DNA of 13,865 nucleotides from CAZUFB01 sp964619775 (lineage in GTDB: Bacteria; Actinomycetota; Coriobacteriia; Coriobacteriales; UMGS124). Both the position numbers and the translations under genes were made by a program. Where the stretch lies: positions 1-13,865 of the forward strand of contig CAZUFB010000057.1 of NCBI GenBank assembly GCA_964619775.1. Reading direction: 5' to 3'. The notes under the pieces were generated by a model. It was given only the letters and a program-made list of their open reading frames with translations, was not told the origin of the DNA and made no database searches. Below, one piece after another: positions 1 through 5,650 of this stretch (position 1 is the stretch's first letter; each line of letters starts with the position of its first letter).

Positions 1-2
1 CG

Positions 3-293
3 CTCGAGATCGAGAATTTCCTGCTCACGATGCCCGGCGTGCTCGACGCGCAGGTGGTGGGCATCCCCGACGCCAAGTACGGCGAGATTGTGGGCGCGTT
101 CGTTCGCACCCGTCCCGGCTACGAGGACATGACCGAGGAGCAGGTGCGCGCGTGGGCCATCCCCCGCATCGCGCGCTACAAGGTGCCCAAGCGGGTGTTC
201 TTCGTGGACGACTTCCCCATGACGCCTAGCATGAAGGTGCAGAAGTTCAAACTGCGCGAAATGGCCAAGGAGCTGGTGGAGGCCGGCAAGTAG
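3..293 (+). CDS. AMP-forming acyl-CoA synthetase, C-terminal fragment
   Basis: This is the 3' end of a gene that begins left of the window; 96 residues are visible, in frame from base 3 to the TAG at 291-293. It is the mobile C-terminal domain of the ANL superfamily (acyl/aryl-CoA synthetases), which activates a carboxylate with ATP to an acyl-AMP and then forms the CoA thioester. Visible hallmarks are the start of the domain (EIENFLLTMPGVLDAQVVG), the GIPDAKYGEIVGAFV strand, and the ending RYKVPKRVFFVDDFPMTPSMKVQKFKLRE. The lysine in SMKVQK aligns with the catalytic lysine of the usual TGKIQK motif; the usual glycine before it is methionine here. Medium- or long-chain acyl, carnitine-like or aryl substrates are all possible because the specificity-determining N-terminal domain is missing. 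Family is confident, substrate unknown. Confidence 0.9.
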   Translation, partial: LEIENFLLTMPGVLDAQVVGIPDAKYGEIVGAFVRTRPGYEDMTEEQVRAWAIPRIARYKVPKRVFFVDDFPMTPSMKVQKFKLREMAKELVEAGK

Positions 294-366
294 GTAGCGG
301 GTGCTTTTTTGCAGGGCGCCTTGACGGATAGGCGGGCGTGCCGCGCCCGGGCGCGCGGCGGCAAAA

Positions 367-410
367 GGCGGGGCGTCGGTTGCCGGACAGAAGGCGATCG
401 GCGCCCCGCT
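367..410 (+). terminator. Long GC-rich stem-loop, probable 3' end of ligase mRNA
   Basis: Bases 367-384 pair with 393-410 with no mismatch: 18 bp around an 8-nt loop (GGACAGAA). Four of the pairs are G-U when read as + strand RNA (367/410, 376/401, 379/398, 381/396); on the - strand they would be A/C mismatches, so the structure belongs to a + strand transcript. It starts 74 nt after the ligase stop codon. There is no U tract after it, so it is not a textbook intrinsic terminator; an mRNA-stabilising or processing hairpin is also possible. Confidence 0.5.
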
Positions 411-519
411 GCGGTGGACGGGCGCTGACGGGGCGTGAAAGGCAAATTTCATCTTTTATTGCATAAAACATCTGCCTATTTTGAATATTACTATGAATAT
501 ATGTGAGCAAAATTCGCCT

Positions 520-563
520 TGTAACCGCAGTGTAACGCCTGCGCGACTATGATAATCATGCTG
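520..563 (+). promoter_or_regulatory. Candidate promoter with Fur-box-like site and direct repeats
   Basis: A -10-like TATGAT lies at 548-553, overlapping GATAAT at 551-556. No good -35 box stands 16-18 bp upstream. In its place are two direct TGTAAC repeats (520-525, 531-536) exactly 11 bp apart, one helical turn. The stretch 545-563 matches 14 of 19 positions of the classical Fur box consensus, including nine consecutive central bases, and contains the odd palindrome ATGATAATCAT (549-559). This suggests repression by a Fur-family protein at the -10 and perhaps activation from the repeats. By-eye reading only. Confidence 0.4.
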
Positions 564-654
564 TTTCGGTGTCGCCCGGTTTTTTGCGGTGTAGCGCCGC
601 GTCATTTGTGTCCGGCTTGTCCGCATGTCGGGCGAACGCGAGAAGGGAACACCC

Positions 655-2385
655 ATGATGTTTGACAGCGCACTGTCTGCGGGCATGACCCGACGTTCGT
701 TCGTCGCAGGCGCCGCCGCCACAGCGGCCGTCCTGGCCCTGGGAGCCTCCGTCTCGCTGGCGGACGAGGGCGTCAGCTCCGACGACGTGGCCGACTACGT
801 CGCCTCCGACGAGAACGTCGAGGGAGGCGTCGAGGGAGGCATGCTCAACTGGTATCTCAGCAACCCGGTTGGCATCGAGCCGTTCGCGGCCTCCGAAAAC
901 AACGGTACCATGGTGTGCCACGCCCTGTTCGACCCGTTGACGGCCATCAACAACACCGACGGCGTGGTGACGCCGCTGGCCGCCGAGAGCTGGGAGTCCA
1001 ACGAAGATGCCACCCAGTTCACGTTCCACCTGCGCGAAGGCGCCACGTTCCACAACGGCGACCCGGTGACCTCGGCCGACTTCAAGTACTCCTGGGAGCG
1101 CATCTGCCGCGCCGACTTCGAGCCGTCGCCCTCGACCATGGGTTCCACGATCTCGATGGTCAAGGGGGCGACCGAGATGATGGCGGGCGAGGCTGACGAG
1201 CTCGACATCGAGTGTCCCGACGACTACACGTTCGTTGTGAACCTGACCTACCCGTTTGCGGACTTCCCGATCATCTGCTCGCACAGCGTCACGGCCCCTG
1301 TGCCCGCCGGCTGCACCGACAACGAGGAGGATTACCAGGCCTTCCGCGTGGCGCCCATCGGCAACGGCCCCTTCATGATGGACGGCGAGTGGGCTGACGG
1401 CCAGTATATCATCGTCAAGCGCTTCGACGACTACTGGGGCGACCGCCCGCTCATCGACGGCATCAACTTCATGATCTATTCCGACGACGAGACCGCCTGG
1501 TTCGAGTTCCAGTCGGGCGCGCTCGACTTCACGGTCATCCCCAGCGGGCAGTATGCGACGTCGCTGCAGCTGTACGGCCAGGCCGACGAGGACGGCAACA
1601 TCGCCAACCCCGGCAGCCAGGTGCTCAACGGACTTGAGACCACGGTGTACTGCCTGGTGTGCAACAACGAAGACGAGGTGATGTCCAACAAAGACCTGCG
1701 CATCGGCATATCGTACGCCGTCGACCGCCAGGCCATCTGCGACACCGCGCTCGAGGGGTCGCGCATCCCGGTGACCGACTTCCTGCCTCCCTCGCTCGAC
1801 GGGTACCAGGAGGGCACCTGGGAGCACTGCCAGGCGAACGCCGACCTCGAGAAGGCGGCCGAATACCTCGACGCGGCCGGCTACCCGGCGGACGAGAACG
1901 GCAGCCGCGGCCTTTCCATCACGTTGACGACCAACGCCGGTTCGAGCAACGAGGAGATCTTCCAGATGGTCCAGGCCGAGCTGGCAGAGGTGGGCATCGA
2001 CGCGCAGGTGCAGACGCAGGAATGGGCCGCCTACCTCAGTGCCCTGAGCGCCGGCGAGTACCAGATGGGCCGCATGGGCTTTACCTGCGAGGCCCTTACA
2101 GCCTACTTCTTCCTGCAGGACGCCTTCTCGAGCGGGGCGAGCAGCAACTACTGCCAGTACAGCAACCCCGACTTCGAGGACGCGCTCACCGCGGCGGCGA
2201 GCCTCACCGACGCGGACGACCGCGCCGCGGCCTACCACGAGGTGGACGCGATGCTGGCCGAGGACTTCCCGCTGATCCCGATGTTCTGCTACACGCACGG
2301 CTTTGTGACCTCTTCGCGCGTGAACAACCTGCTCATGAACCCGATGGGCTACTCGCGCTACAACCATTGCTGGCTGAGCGAGTAG
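655..2385 (+). CDS. Tat-exported oligopeptide-binding protein (SBP_bac_5 family), paralog 1
   Basis: A 576-residue periplasmic-type solute-binding protein of the OppA/DppA family (family 5), which captures peptides or similar solutes for an ABC importer. The start at 655 is chosen because AGAAGGG (641-647) stands 7 nt before it; an in-frame ATG at 625 would add 10 residues upstream of the ribosome-binding site. The N-terminus has a twin-arginine signal, TRRSFV at residues 12-17, a hydrophobic alanine-rich stretch and a probable cleavage site SLA-DE after residue 36. There is no lipobox cysteine, so anchoring is not obvious. Family signatures include PLAAESWE, FHNGDPVTSADFKYSWERI and GNGPFMMDGEW. 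No permease or ATPase gene is adjacent; the next gene is a close paralog in the same orientation, so this is an orphan binding protein. Ligand unknown. Confidence 0.9.
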   Translation: MMFDSALSAGMTRRSFVAGAAATAAVLALGASVSLADEGVSSDDVADYVASDENVEGGVEGGMLNWYLSNPVGIEPFAASENNGTMVCHALFDPLTAINNTDGVVTPLAAESWESNEDATQFTFHLREGATFHNGDPVTSADFKYSWERICRADFEPSPSTMGSTISMVKGATEMMAGEADELDIECPDDYTFVVNLTYPFADFPIICSHSVTAPVPAGCTDNEEDYQAFRVAPIGNGPFMMDGEWADGQYIIVKRFDDYWGDRPLIDGINFMIYSDDETAWFEFQSGALDFTVIPSGQYATSLQLYGQADEDGNIANPGSQVLNGLETTVYCLVCNNEDEVMSNKDLRIGISYAVDRQAICDTALEGSRIPVTDFLPPSLDGYQEGTWEHCQANADLEKAAEYLDAAGYPADENGSRGLSITLTTNAGSSNEEIFQMVQAELAEVGIDAQVQTQEWAAYLSALSAGEYQMGRMGFTCEALTAYFFLQDAFSSGASSNYCQYSNPDFEDALTAAASLTDADDRAAAYHEVDAMLAEDFPLIPMFCYTHGFVTSSRVNNLLMNPMGYSRYNHCWLSE

Positions 2386-2464
2386 GGACTGGGCGTCAGA
2401 GTTCGCTCGGCGGCGTGTCTGGGAGGACGGCCCGGTCGGCGGTATGGCGGCGGTCCTATGAAGA

Positions 2465-2512
2465 CGGCCCCGTGCCTTTTGCCGCAGGGATGCGGACGGA
2501 GGCGCGGGGCTG
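2465..2512 (+). terminator. Two-tier GC-rich stem-loop after first binding protein
   Basis: Bases 2465-2476 pair with 2501-2512 over 12 bp, with two G-U pairs in + strand sense (2466/2511, 2473/2504). Inside, CCGCA (2482-2486) pairs with TGCGG (2491-2495) around a GGGA tetraloop. The structure begins 80 nt after the stop codon. There is no U tract. It resembles in placement the hairpins after the ligase and after the second binding protein, which supports a transcript-end role. Confidence 0.45.
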
Positions 2513-2713
2513 CCTTTGCCAATCGGGTGCCCTCATGTCTCGATGCCGCCCGTTGAAGGCGGGACGGCGTCGGCAGATGCCGACCGGCTGAAAAACTCCC
2601 CATCTGTGTGTGCAAACCATAGTTCCTTTAGGCGATTAAAACACTTTGCCGGTATAAAACGGCCGTTCGTACAGCGGATTGATTGACGGCCGGTAAAGAG
2701 AAACCTTAACGAA

Positions 2714-2731
2714 ACGATAATTGAGTATCGT
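2714..2731. promoter_or_regulatory. Perfect 6-6-6 dyad, candidate operator of second binding protein
   Basis: ACGATA (2714-2719), spacer ATTGAG, TATCGT (2726-2731) form a perfect inverted repeat of 18 bp. It contains a -10-like GATAAT (2716-2721), the same hexamer seen in front of the first binding protein. A TTGACG (2683-2688) lies too far upstream (27 bp) to be a normal -35 partner. A repressor site over the promoter is plausible; the regulator is unknown. Confidence 0.35.
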
Positions 2732-2837
2732 GACGACACGGTGCGCTGGCAATCAAAACCATGCTGCGGGTTGCGACGACCAGGCCGTGCCGGAAGATGG
2801 ACCTGATTTTATAACCGACGAGAAGGGACCCATCGCA

Positions 2838-4583
2838 ATGGCCATTATGCAGCAGTTTTCAACAATGATAAGTCGTCGCTCGTTTGTGCGCGGCGCGATG
2901 GCGACGGGTGCGGCGATTGCGCTGGCCTCCGGCGGTTCGCTTGCGCTCGCCGACGAGGAGGAGGCTTCCGAAGAGGAAGAAGGGGAGGACATCCCCGAGC
3001 CCGACGAGATCACCGACGAGGAGCCCGTCACCGGCGGCACGCTGAACTTCTACATCACCAACCCGACGGGCATCGAGCCGTTCGACACCGAGGAGAACCA
3101 GGGCGTCGAGGTGGCCCACAACCTGTTCGACACGCTGGTGACCTGGGACTGGGGCAACCAGACCGTCGCGCCCCTGGCCGCCGAGAGCTGGGAGGTCAAC
3201 GACGACGCCACCGTCTACACCTTCTATCTGCGCCAGGACGCCCTGTTCCACAACGGCGACCCGGTGACCTCGGCCGACTTCAAGTACTCCTGGGAGCGCA
3301 TCTGCCGCGCCGACTTCACGCCCTCGCCCTCCTCGCAGGGCTACAAGGTCGAGCAGATCGCCGGCGCCACCGAGATGATGAACGGCGAGGCCGACGAGCT
3401 GACCGGCGTCGAGTGCCCCGACGACTACACCATCGTCGTGACCCTGCGCGCCCCCTACGGCGACTTCCTGCTCGACATGACCGATATCTCGAGCTCGCCC
3501 ATTCCCTACGGCATGGGCGGCCCGGGCGACGACTACCAGAGCTTCCACCTCGCCCCGGTGGGCAACGGCCCGTTCAAGATGAAGGGCGAGTGGGTCGACG
3601 GCCAGTACATCCAGCTTGAGCGCTTCGACGACTACTGGGGCGAGGTGCCCAACCTCGACGGCGTCAACTTCATGATCTACGCCGACGACACGACCGCCTG
3701 GACCGAGTTCCAGGCCGGCAACCTCGACTTCACCGTCGTGCCCTCGGGCATGTTCGAGATGGCTGCCGCCACCTACGGCACGGCCTCCCAGGACGGCTAC
3801 CTGGCCAACCCCGGCGAGCAGTACTTCAACGGCAGCGAGCTCTCCGTCTTCTACCTGCTGATGAACAACGAGGACGAGCTGCTCTCCGACAAGAACCTGC
3901 GCATCGCCATCTCGTGCGCCATCAACCGCCAGGCCATCTGCACCACGGTCTTCCAGGGTACCCGCGAGCCGGCCGACAACATCCTCATGCCCGGCCTGGT
4001 CGCCTACGAGGAGGGCGCGTGGGACTTCTGCCCGGCCGAGGGCGACGCCGAGCTGGCCGGCGAGTACTTCGACGCCGCCGGCTACCCGCTCGACGACAAC
4101 GGCAGCCGCAACCTGTCACTGACCCTGACGTGCAACTCGGGCTCGAGCAACGAGAACATCATGCAGATGATCCAGGCCGACCTGGCCGACTGCGGCGTCG
4201 ACTCGACCATCGAGGTGCAGGAGTGGGCGACCTATCTTGACAACTGCCAGAGCGGCAGCTTCCAGGCCGGCCGCATGGGCTGGGTGCTCACCGCCCCCAA
4301 CGCCTACAGCGTGCTGAACGACCTGTTCCACAGTAGCTCGCCCAACAACTACTCGCGCCACTACAACGACGAGTACGACGAGGCCATCTACGCCGCCTGC
4401 CAGATTGCCGACGAGGACGAGCGCAACCAGGCCTACCGCGACTGCAACGCCATGGTGGCCGAGGACTTCCCGGTGGCGCCGCTCATGTACTACACGCACT
4501 ACTACGTGGCGTCGGACCGCGTGCACAACCTGTTCCTGAACCCCGGCACGGTGGCCAAGCTCAACCGCTGCTGGATTAGCTAA
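2838..4583 (+). CDS. Tat-exported oligopeptide-binding protein (SBP_bac_5 family), paralog 2
   Basis: A 581-residue paralog of the preceding gene, same family and role. An in-frame TTG at 2721 would add 39 residues without signal-peptide character and lies within the candidate operator; ATG 2838 is preferred because AGAAGGG (2821-2827) precedes it and because it places the twin arginines at residues 13-14, exactly as in paralog 1. The Tat motif is SRRSFVRG (12-19), the likely cleavage site ALA-DE after residue 38. The mature N-terminus is a strongly acidic linker (about residues 39-62). Shared signatures with paralog 1 include PLAAESWE, RFDDYWGE and the C-terminal RCWIS-type ending. A 73-base tract is identical at nucleotide level to paralog 1. 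There is no permease next to it. The ligand is unknown; divergence between the paralogs suggests different or overlapping specificities. Confidence 0.9.
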   Translation: MAIMQQFSTMISRRSFVRGAMATGAAIALASGGSLALADEEEASEEEEGEDIPEPDEITDEEPVTGGTLNFYITNPTGIEPFDTEENQGVEVAHNLFDTLVTWDWGNQTVAPLAAESWEVNDDATVYTFYLRQDALFHNGDPVTSADFKYSWERICRADFTPSPSSQGYKVEQIAGATEMMNGEADELTGVECPDDYTIVVTLRAPYGDFLLDMTDISSSPIPYGMGGPGDDYQSFHLAPVGNGPFKMKGEWVDGQYIQLERFDDYWGEVPNLDGVNFMIYADDTTAWTEFQAGNLDFTVVPSGMFEMAAATYGTASQDGYLANPGEQYFNGSELSVFYLLMNNEDELLSDKNLRIAISCAINRQAICTTVFQGTREPADNILMPGLVAYEEGAWDFCPAEGDAELAGEYFDAAGYPLDDNGSRNLSLTLTCNSGSSNENIMQMIQADLADCGVDSTIEVQEWATYLDNCQSGSFQAGRMGWVLTAPNAYSVLNDLFHSSSPNNYSRHYNDEYDEAIYAACQIADEDERNQAYRDCNAMVAEDFPVAPLMYYTHYYVASDRVHNLFLNPGTVAKLNRCWIS

Positions 4584-4651
4584 GGAGGTTGGCGGGGACG
4601 GCCGGGGCCGCGTTGCGCGCGGGCCCCGGGCGGCCCTTGCAGGACGGGCGA

Positions 4652-4693
4652 AGACGGGGTGCTTGCGGGCGAGGGCCTGCGGGCGCCCCGTTT
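4652..4693 (+). terminator. 19-bp stem with tetraloop, probable terminator of second binding protein
   Basis: Bases 4652-4670 pair with 4675-4693 without mismatch around the tetraloop GAGG. Five pairs are G-U in + strand sense, which assigns it to the + transcript. The stem ends in UUU (4691-4693), followed by GCGUG, a weak U tail. It begins 69 nt after the stop codon. Its 3' arm shares the 8-mer GCGCCCCG with the hairpin behind the ligase gene. Confidence 0.6.
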
Positions 4694-4720
4694 GCGTGCA
4701 AGGGGAGACCGCGCGTCACG

Positions 4721-4944
4721 GATTCCAAAAATTTTGGCGAAAAACGAGTTTGTTGCACGCAGGCTCGGACGGTTGGAGCGCAGCCCGGAGGTCTTGGGAA
4801 TCATGCGGCGGTAGGCCGACCTGGTATTTTGGCGAGCCGATCCGGTTTGGCCCCGTCGTGACGCCCCGACTGAGACTCATGGGGACGCCTTTGACGGGAT
4901 TTCCGAGCGCAACGAACTCGTTTTTCGCCAATTTTTGCGGAATC
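4721..4944. repeat. Long imperfect inverted repeat (about 224 bp element)
   Basis: The left arm 4721-4769 and right arm 4902-4944 are imperfect reverse complements. The core GGCGAAAAACGAGTT (4736-4750) is a perfect 15-bp match to the reverse complement of 4915-4929. The match continues outward through GATTCC (4721-4726 versus 4939-4944) with small gaps, and inward through GTTGC and GCTCGGA (4763-4769 versus 4902-4908) with a 6-base gap. The 132 bp between the arms has no ORF of note; TTTTGGCGA at 4827-4835 repeats part of the left arm. It could be a MITE-like element, a dispersed intergenic repeat or a transcription-end structure between converging genes. No transposase or clear target duplication was seen. 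Confidence 0.6.
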
Positions 4945-4983
4945 GTTGACCGGGGCAGGGCGGCGGTGCCCCGTGCTCCACGT

Positions 4984-5011
4984 CCCGGCAACCCGAACGA
5001 GGATCGCCGGG
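4984..5011 (-). terminator. Hairpin directly after the ABC operon stop codon
   Basis: Read on the - strand, an 11-bp fully paired stem with 6-nt loop TCGTTC begins with the base immediately after the TAG of the last operon gene. Two G-U pairs exist in - strand sense and would be mismatches on the + strand. No U tract follows. It may terminate or protect the 3' end of the operon mRNA. Confidence 0.45.
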
Positions 5012-5650
5012 CTATCCTAGCTCGATGACGCGGGTGGCGATGCGCGCGGTGAGGGCGGGGGAGTGCGACACGAACACGAGGCCCAGGTTGCGCCGCTCGA
5101 CCTCGGAGAGCAGGACGTGCCAGATGTGCGCCTGCGTCACGGCGTCGAGCATCGTCGAGATCTCGTCGGCGACGAGGTAGCGCGGTTCGGCAGCCAGCGC
5201 TCGAGCGATGCAGAAGCGCTGCAGCTCGCCGCCGGACAGCTCGTGGGGGTAGCGCGGCAGCCAGGCGTCGCGGATGCCCAGGTCGGTTAGCAGGCGGCGG
5301 TGTTCCTCGGAGAGCGACGGGTCGTCGGTGCGGCGCAGCTTTCCGGTGCCCACGCCGGCTTCCGCCAGGGTCGCGGCCATGCGCATGCGCGGGTCCACGG
5401 CGGTCTCGGGATGCTGGCGCACCATCTGTACGGGACAACGGCCGCGCTGGGGGAGGGGTGCGCCGTCGAGCAGGACCTGGCCCGCGCCGGGCTGCAGGTA
5501 GCCGGCGAGCATCTGGCACAGCGTGGTCTTGCCGAAGCCCGAGGGCGCCTTGAGGGCGACGCGCTCGCCGGGTTCCACCGTCATGGAAAACCCCTCGTAG
5601 ATGGGCTTTTGGCCTTGGTAGGCAAACGTGATGTCGCGGGCTTCTAGCAC
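5012..5650 (-). CDS. ABC transporter ATP-binding protein, second ATPase of Dpp/Nik-type importer
   Basis: A 212-residue nucleotide-binding subunit of the peptide/nickel importer class, expected at the inner membrane face with its ATPase partner encoded just upstream. The start is GTG at 5650 with AAGGAGG about 8 nt before it; it overlaps the preceding gene by 7 bases, which points to coupled translation. Motifs: Walker A APSGFGKTT (residues 35-43, K41; first glycine replaced by alanine), Q-loop near Q79, signature LSGGELQR (138-145), Walker B YLVADE with catalytic E163, and H-loop H196 in VFVSHS. It is short compared with OppF/DppF (about 320 residues) because the C-terminal oligopeptide-transporter extension is absent; the length is nearer to minimal NikE-like subunits. 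It is the last gene of the operon. Confidence 0.93.
   Translation of the reverse strand: MLEARDITFAYQGQKPIYEGFSMTVEPGERVALKAPSGFGKTTLCQMLAGYLQPGAGQVLLDGAPLPQRGRCPVQMVRQHPETAVDPRMRMAATLAEAGVGTGKLRRTDDPSLSEEHRRLLTDLGIRDAWLPRYPHELSGGELQRFCIARALAAEPRYLVADEISTMLDAVTQAHIWHVLLSEVERRNLGLVFVSHSPALTARIATRVIELG

Larger units (their letters stand above)
294..654. other. Intergenic region between ligase and first binding protein
   Basis: No gene is supported in these 361 bases. The left part is very GC-rich and holds two stem-loops (340-359, 7 bp perfect with a 6-nt loop; 367-410, listed separately). A T6 run at 305-310 has no convincing stem in front of it. From about 440 the sequence turns AT-rich and contains promoter-like and operator-like elements (520-563), then a leader of roughly 95 nt up to the start codon at 655. 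Confidence 0.6.
2386..2837. other. Intergenic region between the two tandem binding-protein genes
   Basis: No credible gene in 452 bases. It holds a two-tier stem-loop (2465-2512), a small hairpin GTCGGC-AGAT-GCCGAC at 2569-2584, then an AT-richer stretch from about 2590 with TATAAA at 2653-2658, TTGACG at 2683-2688 and a GATAAT (2716-2721) inside a dyad. The length and these elements argue that the downstream paralog has its own promoter rather than being co-transcribed. Confidence 0.6.
4584..5011. other. Convergent intergenic region packed with secondary structure
   Basis: No gene is supported in 428 bases between the + strand binding protein and the - strand ATPase. Left to right it holds: an 8-bp GC hairpin with 12-nt loop (4602-4629), a 19-bp stem-loop (4652-4693), a long imperfect inverted repeat (4721-4944), a 7-bp hairpin CGGGGCA/TGCCCCG (4951-4973), and an 11-bp hairpin on the - strand (4984-5011). 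Almost every part of the region can fold. Confidence 0.6.

Noticed and set aside
556..2367. 603-residue - strand ORF opposite the first binding protein
   Set aside because: Its translation is rich in Val, Arg, His and Gly with no family features. It is the mirror of a GC-rich codon-biased gene with a clear Tat signal and family motifs.
2721..2837. TTG start giving a 620-residue second binding protein
   Set aside because: It lies inside the candidate promoter/operator, adds no signal-peptide character, and the Shine-Dalgarno at 2821-2827 fits ATG 2838.
4651..5028. Small ORFs on both strands across the convergent region (for example 4663-5028 +)
   Set aside because: They run through the inverted-repeat arms and hairpins, have no ribosome-binding site and no protein-like composition.
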